NCBI GenBank assembly: GCA_016710885.1
Contig: JADJUC010000006.1
Location: forward strand, 75,331-139,330
Source of the DNA: Candidatus Proximibacter danicus
GTDB lineage: Bacteria > Pseudomonadota > Gammaproteobacteria > Burkholderiales > Rhodocyclaceae
Direction: 5' to 3'
DNA: 64,000 bases
Shown here: positions 57,347 to 64,000 of the stretch, one piece after another
Position numbering within the stretch: the stretch's first letter is position 1
Layout: every line of letters starts with the position of its first letter
Notes under the pieces: generated by a model
Database searches by the model: none
What the model was told of the DNA's origin: nothing
The model's input: only the letters and a program-made list of their open reading frames with translations
Translations under genes and position numbers: made by a program

Positions 57347-57767
57347 ACAACTGCAAAATCTGGCGGCGATTCGCAAGTTGAAAACGGAGCCGCCGGATGT
57401 CCGCGAATTCAACGGGCTGTTGCTGGCTGCCAAACGCATGCTTCCCGACGCCGAGCTTGAGCAACTGAGCCCGCATTCCCGGTTTCAACTGGCGTACGAC
57501 GCGGCGCATTCGCTGGCGCTGGCAGCGCTGCGTTGGCACGGATACCGGGCTTCGGATCGCTACATCGTGTTCCAGACACTGCCCCACACCCTGAACTTCC
57601 CTCAGGGAAAGTGGCGCTTGCTCGACAACTGCCACCAGAAGCGCAACGTTGCATTGTACGAAGGCGCTTTTCAGGAAGACGAGCGGCTGATCAGCGAATT
57701 GATCGGCGTTACCAAAGACCTTCTCGTCGAGGTCGAAAAATTGCCGCCGATATCCTCCACTTTCTAG
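57333..57767 (+). CDS. HEPN-domain protein, toxin-like partner of the NTase
   Basis: A 144-residue all-helical protein consistent with HEPN (AYDAAHSLALAALRWHGYRASDRYIVFQTL). The segment near residue 105 reads HQKRNVALYEGAF, resembling the R-x4-6-H ribonuclease motif region but with tyrosine where histidine is often found. The start overlaps the NTase by 14 bp, so expression is coupled. Toxin activity is inferred from gene order only. Confidence 0.78.
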   Translation: MTSTEQLQNLAAIRKLKTEPPDVREFNGLLLAAKRMLPDAELEQLSPHSRFQLAYDAAHSLALAALRWHGYRASDRYIVFQTLPHTLNFPQGKWRLLDNCHQKRNVALYEGAFQEDERLISELIGVTKDLLVEVEKLPPISSTF

Positions 57768-57995
57768 CCGAGCTGTTTGCACGAAAATGTGCGTTTTTCC
57801 GAGGCGGCGTGATCTGATTCGGTGCTGGTGGAGTATTGATGTGCTGGGTGTAGATGGGGAAGCCGGATACCAGGTGGAAGGGGAAAGCCAAACGAAGCCG
57901 ACCCCTATTGGCCTGTGCTTCATGATCGAGGTGATCTCGACCGCCGCCTTGCCCTGCACGGTCTGGCGTACGACATTGACCAGTCAATTCGACTA

Positions 57996-58695
57996 CTACG
58001 ACAAACGCTGATGCACGTCGTAAGCCATGACCGCAAGGAATCCCGTTAGCAGTAGGTATTGCGTCGTGTATTGAATCCGCACCGGCAGCGGAGTTTCGTA
58101 ATAGCCCGGGTCCAGCGCGTCGCGATTGCGGATGACTCGCCAAACCTGCGGCGCTGCAAAGATGGCGATCAACAGCAATAGTGGGCTGGGTTTCCAGAGA
58201 AACAGCGCGACCAGCATCGGCGCGCCGAGGAGCCAGATTTTCGGCGAGATCGCGGCGACGATCCGCCCGCCGTCCAGGGGCGTGAGCGGGATCAGGTTGA
58301 ACAGGTTCAGGAAGAAGCCGGCGTAGGCGATCGCCAGCAACAAGCGGCTGCTTGATTCGAGTCCGGCGACGAAGCAGAGAAACGCTGCCGCGCTTCCCAG
58401 CATCGGCCCGGCGATGCCGACGTAAGCCTCTGTTTCTGCGTTCATCGGCTGCTCCTTCAGATTGATCCAAGCGCCGACGAAGGGGGATGAAAGTCGGCGC
58501 GCCGACTTTGAGGCCGCGTTGCCGAGCCGCCAGAAAGTGCCCGCTTTCGTGGGCGAAAAGCATGGCGACGAAACCGACGGCGTACTTCCACCCGTAAATC
58601 ATCGCGTAGGCAAAAATCGAGACGAGCATCGATCCGCCGGAGAGCATCACCTGGCCGAGCTTGCCAGCCAGCAGCAGTCCGATCAGCGTCTTCAT
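57996..58695 (-). pseudogene. Site-2 protease family (M50) membrane metalloprotease, frameshifted
   Basis: The protein starts MKTLIGLLLAGKLGQVMLSGG and holds the zinc motif HESGH (FAHESGHFLAA) near residue 50. After APTFIP the frame breaks: one extra base in the five-G run at 58482-58486 (CCCCC on the coding strand). Removing it gives FVGAWINLKEQPMNAETEAYVGIAGPMLGSAAAF, then the second metal-binding motif LNLIPLTPLDGGRIVAAI, for about 232 residues. It overlaps the DnaJ gene by 4 bp. Substrate unknown. Confidence 0.85.
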
Positions 58696-59066
58696 GCGTC
58701 GAGGCCGCGGGATTTCAGCGAGGCGCGGTAAGCTTCCGTGATTTCCTTGGTTTTTCGTTCCGCAAGCGTCCGGATTTCTTCGCCCAGCGTGGCCACCTTG
58801 TCCGGGTGATACTGGTTGACCAGCCGATTGTAGGCGGCGTTGATTTCCTCGGCGGCCGCGTTTGCGGGAACATCGAGAACCTCGTGCCAAGGCGGCGCGG
58901 CTGGTGGCGCTGCGCCTTGCCCGCCGTCTGCCGATTCGTGTTCCCGGCCGGCCTCATCTTCCCCGGCGACCCGGCTGGGTGCCGGCTTGTTGGCGATGAG
59001 CCGGGAGACGATCCAGTAGCCGAGAAACAATCCGAACAGAATGACGACGGCTTCTATTCCTGACAT
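58692..59066 (-). CDS. Membrane-anchored DnaJ-domain protein
   Basis: A 124-residue protein with one N-terminal transmembrane helix (VVILFGLFLGYWIVSRLI), a disordered linker and a C-terminal J domain (WHEVLDVPANAAAEEINAAYNRLVNQYHPDKVATLG) with the HPD motif needed to stimulate Hsp70. It probably recruits DnaK to the membrane. It overlaps both neighbours, so it is translationally coupled to the M50 protease and the preceding membrane protein. Confidence 0.88.
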   Translation of the reverse strand: MSGIEAVVILFGLFLGYWIVSRLIANKPAPSRVAGEDEAGREHESADGGQGAAPPAAPPWHEVLDVPANAAAEEINAAYNRLVNQYHPDKVATLGEEIRTLAERKTKEITEAYRASLKSRGLDA

Positions 59067-59782
59067 GCCTCTCTCCCGCCGGTCAGTCTGTTGCGACGCG
59101 CTATCAGGCGCGTCCAGCGTGCCGAGTTGACTTCCTCAAGATCGATTTCATCGTCGAGGCGCTGCCGAAAGCGGTCCCGTGTCAGCGACCAATCCTCGGG
59201 GCCTTGCAGACGCCGCGCGGCGTGGATCGCGTCTTCCTTCGGCTGCATCTGTAGCGATAAGTGCCGCACAAGGTTCAGTGCGAACGGCGGGCAGACGAGC
59301 GACTCAAAGGCGAGCGCCGCGAACCGCCAGGGCGACAGTTGCAGCGGTGACCTGTTGAGCCAGGTCCAGGTCAGCGCCAGCACGAGGTTGACGTAGATGA
59401 GGAGCAGGCCGGACAGCAGAGCCCTTTCGCCGAGGGCTGTGAAAAAACCGAGTGGCAGCAGGACCAGCATGCCGACAGCCATGCCCCAGAGCGCGGGCGC
59501 CAGCGGCAGGAGCGAGGCGGGCTGTAGATCGGCGGCGCGCGCTTCCCCGGCGTCTTCCAACGACCAAACCAGCCGGAATGTCGGGCGATGGAGCAGCAGG
59601 GGATTCGGAATGAACAACTCCTTGCCGCGAATTCCCATGTGACGCGACCCGAAACCGACATCCCAGCCGCGCCGGCCGGCCGGCGAAAACACCGCTTCGT
59701 TGCAGCAGAGCAACGTCGTGGCGTCGTAGAGATACAAGCCGAGGATCGCCAGGACCAGCAATGCCTCGGCACTTGGCCCCAT
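59054..59782 (-). CDS. Hypothetical membrane protein
   Basis: A 242-residue protein with three to five hydrophobic segments (ALLVLAILGLYLYDATTLLC, LWGMAVGMLVLLPLGFF, LLSGLLLIYVNLVLALTWTWL) and a charged C-terminal tail (DWSLTRDRFRQRLDDEIDLEEVN). I do not recognise a family. It overlaps the DnaJ gene by 13 bp and the DUF2167 gene by 1 bp, so it belongs to the same operon and may take part in the same membrane-quality function. Confidence 0.78.
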   Translation of the reverse strand: MGPSAEALLVLAILGLYLYDATTLLCCNEAVFSPAGRRGWDVGFGSRHMGIRGKELFIPNPLLLHRPTFRLVWSLEDAGEARAADLQPASLLPLAPALWGMAVGMLVLLPLGFFTALGERALLSGLLLIYVNLVLALTWTWLNRSPLQLSPWRFAALAFESLVCPPFALNLVRHLSLQMQPKEDAIHAARRLQGPEDWSLTRDRFRQRLDDEIDLEEVNSARWTRLIARRNRLTGGREACQE

Positions 59783-60615
59783 TATTCCTTCTTGCGCGAG
59801 AATAGCTTGCCCAGCCCGACGAAGGCGGCAACCACGGCGGCCGCTAGGACTTTCCAGAAGGCGGCAAGGAATCCCCCAATGACCGCCCAGAAACCCTTCT
59901 TGGTGGCTACTGCGGCGGCGCCACCAAGAATGAGCGCGGCCAGCCCGTACTGGGCGATCTTGTCGCCCTCCTTGAATTCTGAATACTTCTCGCCGGAGAC
60001 GAAGTTGAACTTCTGTAGTGCCGTCTTGAATTCCTGGGTATCTGCGGACAGCGTATTCAGGTCGGCGACCAGCACCGCGCTCATCACCCCCGACCTCCCC
60101 AGTAGTCGGCTCGTGTAATTGGCATTGCTCTCACCGCGGGCTGTTGTCAATCGAACCCCCCATTCCAGACGCTTGCTCTGCGTGTCGTAGTGGGGCGGTA
60201 CCGCCCAGCCATCGGTGAAAATCGCGTCCATCCCGAGGCGCTTGCGTTCCTCGTTACCCGATCCGTCGCTTTCCTTCATCGATTTCAGCAGGGCGTCGGC
60301 ATCGATCTTTTCGTCATCCTTCACATATCCGGACGGGTTGAATGAGAAGACGGCAAACCACTTCAGGTTTGCTGGCGCGAACAGGTAATGCCCGTCGCGC
60401 GGTGGATTACCCGCCAGTTCCAGAAAGCGACGTGTGTTCGGCGCGTCCAGGAACATGTAGCCGTCGGGCACGGAAATCGCCGCCTTTGCGGCGATCTGCC
60501 CTTCCGACGGCCCCGCTTGCCAGGCTAGCTTTCGCAACTCGTCGCCGGTACTTTGGTTCGCCTGCCCCCAGGCCAGGAGCGGAAGAAACATCAGGATGCA
60601 CAGAATGAAACGCAT
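59782..60615 (-). CDS. DUF2167 domain membrane protein
   Basis: A 277-residue exported protein with signal peptide (MRFILCILMFLPLLAWGQA), a DUF2167 ectodomain (FLELAGNPPRDGHYLFAPANLKWFAVFSFNPSGYVKDDEKIDADALLKSMKE; GWAVPPHYDTQSKRLEWGVRL) and two C-terminal hydrophobic segments ending in a basic tail. First gene of the four-gene cluster ending with the M50 protease. Function unknown. Confidence 0.9.
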   Translation of the reverse strand: MRFILCILMFLPLLAWGQANQSTGDELRKLAWQAGPSEGQIAAKAAISVPDGYMFLDAPNTRRFLELAGNPPRDGHYLFAPANLKWFAVFSFNPSGYVKDDEKIDADALLKSMKESDGSGNEERKRLGMDAIFTDGWAVPPHYDTQSKRLEWGVRLTTARGESNANYTSRLLGRSGVMSAVLVADLNTLSADTQEFKTALQKFNFVSGEKYSEFKEGDKIAQYGLAALILGGAAAVATKKGFWAVIGGFLAAFWKVLAAAVVAAFVGLGKLFSRKKE

Positions 60616-60965
60616 GGATACTCCCCTCGATTGGAACGAAAACTATGACGAATGCAGCATAGCGGCAACGCCGCAGTCTACACCAAGCCCTGAAGAAGGC
60701 ACTCGGCCGGCAACCCTACCGGGACGCGATCACGCATCGGAACGCTGCGACATCCGTTGCGGTGCCGGCGACGGAAGTGAAGTAGCGACGGCGATAGTGG
60801 GCTGGCGTCGTAAAGGCCACAACAGCGGTGGTTTAGCCATCCCGAGATCAAGGCCAGCTTTGTCCACGGTCGTACCGTAGCGAAACACCTCGGCGACCGG
60901 CTGGTTATGGCCGATAGTACGCGTTTGACATAGGCGCCGTAAAGCCACCATTGAGAATCCGAGGT
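60616..60965. other. Intergenic region without a supported gene
   Basis: About 350 bp upstream of the DUF2167 gene and downstream of the duplicated chemoreceptor tail. No ORF with convincing codon use, no RNA gene and no promoter stands out. It must contain the promoter of the DUF2167 operon. Confidence 0.6.
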
Positions 60966-60989
60966 AAAAAAGGAGCCCCACAGGACTCC
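60966..60989 (-). terminator. Rho-independent terminator after the chemoreceptor tail copy
   Basis: On the minus strand GGAGTCC and GGGCTCC form a 7-bp stem with one G-U pair and a 4-nt loop, followed by six T. It lies about 25 bp after the stop codon of the truncated chemoreceptor copy, so it probably once terminated an intact chemoreceptor gene. Confidence 0.7.
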
Positions 60990-61012
60990 TCATCTCGGCA
61001 AGCACCGAAGAC

Positions 61013-61165
61013 CTACACCTTGAAGCGCGCAATCTGACTCTTTAGCCCCTGCGCAATCTGCTCAAGCTGGTGCGCGGTTTCTGCCGTGCCGCCGATGGTG
61101 GCGGTGGTTTCGTCGACCATCGGGGCAATCTCTTTCACGCGCTGGGTGATCGAGATGCTGGCCGG
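61013..61165 (-). pseudogene. Duplicated 3' end of a chemoreceptor gene
   Basis: The last 45 codons of a methyl-accepting chemotaxis protein (ITQRVKEIAPMVDETTATI...LKSQIARFKV, stop at 61013). Counting by eye, about 138 of 152 bases match the end of the intact chemoreceptor at 61433-61585. Upstream of this the match stops at a dispersed-repeat-like sequence. It is a remnant, not an expressed receptor. Confidence 0.85.
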
Positions 61166-61224
61166 TATCCCGTGCTTTTCCACGGCACCCGCCGGATTTC
61201 GGCGCTCGCCGGAATGACGTGACT
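61163..61224. repeat. Dispersed-repeat-like sequence abutting the chemoreceptor remnant
   Basis: Read on the minus strand it contains TCATTCCGGCGAGCGCCGAA, ATCCGGCGGGTGCCGTGGAA and AAGCACGGGATACCGG. This resembles the short interspersed repeats beginning GTCATTCC... found in many betaproteobacteria. It contains the dyad CCGGCGAGCGCCG. It begins exactly where homology to the intact receptor ends. Confidence 0.5.
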
Positions 61225-61432
61225 GACGTTCATTGCGAATCAGGTTCGGTTCCCCATGAATTTTTACGACATTTTTACAGTGCAATCGCCAGAATGATCA
61301 GCGTTTTTATGCGGGGTGACCTAGTCAAAACACCGGGGAGAGACAGGCCGTCGTTTCCCCGGTTGTTCTGCGGTTTCCTGAATTGCCCGATAGCGAGTCC
61401 GGATTTAGAAGGTGCCCCCATGGGGTTCCTGT

Positions 61433-63064
61433 CTACACCTTGAAGCGCCCGATCTGACTCTTCAGTCCCTGCGCAATCTGCTCAAGCTGGTGCGCGGTTT
61501 CTGCGGTGCCTCGGATGGTTGCGGTAGTTTCGTCGACCATCTGGGCGATCTCTTCCACGCGCTGGGCGATCGAGGTGCTGGCCGAGCTTTGCTCCCGTGT
61601 TGCGGTGGCGACTTCGCGGATGCGTTCCAGTGTGCGGCTGGCGCCGGCCTCGATGCCGCGCAGCGATTCCGAAGCGTGGCCGGCCAACTGGACGCCCTGT
61701 TCCACTTCCGGCAGCGCGGCGTTCATGGCTTCGACAGCGCCGCCGGTGTCGCCCTGAATGCCGAGGATCATCTGTTCGATCTCGGTAGTGGCGGTGGAGG
61801 TGCGTTCGGCGAGCTTGCGCACTTCGTCGGCGACAACTGCGAACCCGCGTCCCTGTTCGCCGGCGCGGGCCGCTTCGATGGCAGCGTTCAGTGCCAGCAG
61901 GTTGGTTTGCCCGGCGATGTCCTTGATCACGTTGGCAATCGACGACACCTGGTTGGCTCGGTCTTCCAGCGCATGAATGCGGGTGGATGCGTCGGAAACC
62001 GTGGTGGCAATCTTGCGAATGGCAGCGGTCGCCTGATCGACTCGTTCGCTGCCTTCGCTCGAGAGACTCATGGCTTCGCGCGAGTCCTGTTCGGTCTCGC
62101 GGGCGCTGTCGGAAATGTGGTTGGAACTGACCGTGAGTTCCTCGATGGCCGCAGCCATGGACGAGGTGGCATCGGCCTGATGTTCGGCGGCCGTGGCGAC
62201 CTCGCTGGAGGCATGGCGAATCTGCTCGGCGTTGTCGGCGAGGGTTACGGCGCTGACATTCACTTCCCGCACCAGCGACCGCAGTGAGGTGACCATGCCG
62301 CCGAGCGCATCAAGCAGGCTGCCCTTGACCGGGTTGCCGACGTCCGCCGTGAGGTCGCCGGAGGCAACCCGTTCCATCACGGCGGCGGCCTCGGCCGGTT
62401 CTCCCCCCAGTTGATTGACGATGCTGGCACGGATCAGCCCGCCCAATATCACGAGCACGACCAGCAGCGCCGCCGAGACACCGCCTAGCATCATGGCGTC
62501 CTTGCGGAACTGGGCATTGACGTCATCGATATAGATGCCGGTGCCGACGATCCAGCCCCACGGTGCATAGCCTTTCACATAGGAAAGCTTGGGCACCGGC
62601 TCGGTGAGGCCGGGTTTAGACCACAGGTAGTCGACAAAACCGGCACCGTCGGCTTTCACTACCTTGACGAACTCGACATAGAGCTGCTTGCGGGTGGGGT
62701 CCTTGTTGTCGGTCATGTCCTTGCCTTCCAGCTCCGGCTTGATCGGATGCATGACGGACTTGGGGTGGTAGTCGTTCAGCCAGAAATATTCCTTCTCGTC
62801 GTAGCGGGCCTTGCGCAGTGTGTTCTTTGCCAGGGTCTGTGCCTGCTCCAGCGACATGGTTCCGGCTTTCACCTGTTCGTCGTAGAAAGCCAGCTGCGAA
62901 TGGGCGTATTCGACAAGGTTGCGGATCTTGGCCTTGCGGTCCTCGATCATCGTTTCCTTGATCTGCAGCAGCGCGGCAAAGCACAGAATCACCAGACCGA
63001 CCATCGTCAGGCCGACCATCAGGTGCATGCGTGTCGAAACCTTTACCCCGTGAAATGCCGCCAT
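61433..63064 (-). CDS. Methyl-accepting chemotaxis protein with single-Cache sensor
   Basis: A 543-residue inner-membrane chemoreceptor. It has a first helix (MHLMVGLTMVGLVILCFAALL), a periplasmic sCache-type domain (EYFWLNDYHPKSVMHPIKPELEGKD; APWGWIVGTGIYIDDV), a second helix (GGVSAALLVVLVILGG), HAMP and a signalling domain with the invariant hairpin tip IAGQTNLLALNAAIEAARAGEQGRGFAVVADEVRKLAERT. The ATG at 63062-63064 has GAGGAG upstream. It lacks a clear C-terminal methylesterase-binding pentapeptide. Ligand unknown; Cache domains of this type often bind short organic acids. Confidence 0.95.
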   Translation of the reverse strand: MAAFHGVKVSTRMHLMVGLTMVGLVILCFAALLQIKETMIEDRKAKIRNLVEYAHSQLAFYDEQVKAGTMSLEQAQTLAKNTLRKARYDEKEYFWLNDYHPKSVMHPIKPELEGKDMTDNKDPTRKQLYVEFVKVVKADGAGFVDYLWSKPGLTEPVPKLSYVKGYAPWGWIVGTGIYIDDVNAQFRKDAMMLGGVSAALLVVLVILGGLIRASIVNQLGGEPAEAAAVMERVASGDLTADVGNPVKGSLLDALGGMVTSLRSLVREVNVSAVTLADNAEQIRHASSEVATAAEHQADATSSMAAAIEELTVSSNHISDSARETEQDSREAMSLSSEGSERVDQATAAIRKIATTVSDASTRIHALEDRANQVSSIANVIKDIAGQTNLLALNAAIEAARAGEQGRGFAVVADEVRKLAERTSTATTEIEQMILGIQGDTGGAVEAMNAALPEVEQGVQLAGHASESLRGIEAGASRTLERIREVATATREQSSASTSIAQRVEEIAQMVDETTATIRGTAETAHQLEQIAQGLKSQIGRFKV

Positions 63065-63224
63065 GGCAGTCTCCTCTTGAGAATGTGAATATTGCGGCAC
63101 ACAGCCAGAACAATCCGCTTTTGTTGTTCGCTCAAGATAGGCTTCGTTTGCCCGTTTGGCAACGGCCAGTGGCGTTGGGTGGGAGGGGAATTTCATCGTT
63201 CGGTAGCCGTTTCGTCCAAATACA

Positions 63225-63527
63225 ATTGCCCTGGAGTATTGATATCTCCAAGTACTTGCCTGTGCTGACGAACTGGCTGGCCTCGCCCGCGGGGCAAACA
63301 CGGGCAACTACCGCGACCGGATGATCGCCTACACCCAGCGTTGTGTGGTAGCACCGCCGGATACCCGTATCGCGCTGCATGCCGCCGAGTTGCATCGTCA
63401 GCGCCGGCTGGCAACGGCGGATGCCGTCGTTTATGCGAGCGCACTGGAAAACTACGCCGAACTACTGACCTGCGACACGCACTTTGATGGCCTGCCAGCG
63501 GTCGTTTTTGTGCCCAAGCACACGTAG
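63225..63527 (+). pseudogene. Remnant of a PIN-domain (VapC-like) toxin gene
   Basis: The frame NTIALEY, stop, YLQVLACADELAGLARG...MIAYTQRCVVAPPDTRIALHAAELHRQRRLATADAVVYASALENYAELLTCDTHFDGLPAVVFV resembles a VapC ribonuclease. The C-terminal catalytic part is present: LATADAVVYASALE with its Asp, and TCDTHFDGLP. The N-terminal first-aspartate region is missing and an in-frame TGA interrupts the beginning. The longest open piece is 63321-63527 (68 residues). No VapB antitoxin is seen. Confidence 0.65.
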
Positions 63528-63548
63528 CCTGTCAGCCGCCAGATTTCG

Positions 63549-64000
63549 CTACACGGGCTTGATCGCAAGCGCGCGCGTTAGTTTTTTCTCGGCCCGCGCC
63601 CGCAACTGCCCGCAGCCGCCATCGACATCCTGTCCGGCCGAATTGCGCAGCTTGGTCAGGATGCCGCGCTGGTGCAGGCGGCGCAGCATGGCTCGGGCTT
63701 GCCCCCAGTCCGGGCGGTGAAAGCCGAGGCCTTCGTTGCTGTTGTAGGGGATCAGGTTCATCACCGCGTATTTGCCGGTGAGCAGGCGGACGATGCCGTC
63801 GATTTCGGCTTCACTGTCGTTGATGCCGGCGAGCAGTGTCCACTGATACTGGATCGGGTAGCCGGTGGCGCGTGCGTAGGTCTCGCCGCGTTCGACCAGT
63901 TCTTCGATGCCGATCTTCGGCGCGCGCGACAGCAGCTTTTCGCGCAGCGCCGCGTCGGTGGTGTGCAGCGATAGCGCCAGCGCCGGCTTGACCATGCCGG
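63549..64000 (-). CDS. RlmN-family radical SAM RNA methyltransferase, 5' end outside window
   Basis: The last 150 or so residues of a protein like RlmN, which methylates 23S rRNA A2503 and some tRNAs. Visible segments are KPALALSLHTTDAALREKLLSRAP, TLLAGINDSEAEIDGIVRLL, VMNLIPYNSNEGLGFHRP and LRNSAGQDVDGGCGQLRARA, where the cysteine before GQL is the methyl-carrying residue. The radical-SAM cluster motif lies beyond base 64000. Whether it is RlmN itself or a paralogue cannot be settled from this part. Confidence 0.88.
   Translation of the reverse strand, partial: GMVKPALALSLHTTDAALREKLLSRAPKIGIEELVERGETYARATGYPIQYQWTLLAGINDSEAEIDGIVRLLTGKYAVMNLIPYNSNEGLGFHRPDWGQARAMLRRLHQRGILTKLRNSAGQDVDGGCGQLRARAEKKLTRALAIKPV

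Noticed and set aside
57787..58011. 74-codon plus-strand ORF after the HEPN gene
   Set aside because: No ribosome site, no recognisable motif and it overlaps the end of the M50 gene; treated as non-coding.
57709..58890. Single 393-residue ORF covering the M50 gene
   Set aside because: It contains the HESGH half but then runs out of frame through the C-terminal half. The frameshifted 57996-58695 model explains both conserved parts.

Overview
The window looks like chromosomal DNA of a GC-rich betaproteobacterium, most likely of the Rhodocyclales (Dechloromonas/Azonexus-like). Support comes from a complete ybgC-tolQRAB-pal-cpoB-queE block, a 6S RNA beside zapA, ruvC-ruvA-ruvB, a flavocytochrome c sulfide dehydrogenase, PilZ/GGEEF signalling and a methylmalonyl-CoA propionate pathway. 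The order-level placement is an inference from gene content. I see no rRNA, tRNA, CRISPR array or intact transposase.

Layout. 1-6263 (-): propionyl-CoA carboxylase alpha (partial) and beta, the MeaB/ArgK GTPase and methylmalonyl-CoA mutase, with a divergent GntR/FCD regulator and a crotonase-fold enzyme (6461-7945). 7949-10051 (-): TauE/SafE exporter, EVE protein, 6S RNA, zapA and a ZapB-like coiled-coil protein. 10215-21522 (+): a cobalamin-riboswitch-led operon holding btuB (frameshifted), btuC, btuD, cobO, a secreted and membrane-anchored CobN, an ExbB/TolQ-like protein, a DUF2149 protein and cobB. 21625-28781: a Tim44-like protein, a PilZ protein, queE and the Tol-Pal operon. 28833-38940 (-): a two-component pair with a degenerate NtrC-like regulator, a diguanylate cyclase, ruvB-perM-ruvA-ruvC, a YbaY-like protein, a DMT transporter, a toxin remnant and yebC. 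39032-49789: MltF-like lytic transglycosylase, HerA/YjgR ATPase, a DUF4143 ATPase, YjdM, membrane proteins, a rhomboid protease and an ABC-F ATPase. 49943-51542 (+): fccAB. 51639-55423 (-): a broken Slam/TbpB-like secretion pair and a broken LysR gene. 55590-57767 (+): an EamA transporter and an MNT-HEPN toxin-antitoxin-like pair. 57996-60615 (-): M50 protease, DnaJ protein, membrane protein and DUF2167 protein. 60616-64000: a duplicated chemoreceptor tail, an intact chemoreceptor, a PIN-domain remnant and a partial RlmN-family gene.

The first 21 kb form a coherent physiological story. Methylmalonyl-CoA mutase needs adenosylcobalamin. The riboswitch operon supplies corrinoid uptake (BtuBCD), adenosylation (CobO) and a,c-diamide amidation (CobB). 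It also carries the most interesting object in the window: a CobN-type chelatase that appears to be exported and anchored in the inner membrane, encoded with 4-bp overlaps next to ExbB-like and ExbD-like (DUF2149) proton-channel partners. No CobS or CobT is present in the window.

Six genes (btuB, the diguanylate cyclase, the Slam-like gene, its cargo, the LysR regulator and the M50 protease) carry frameshifts, several at homopolymers. Either the sequence has uncorrected indels or these loci are decaying; reads would decide.
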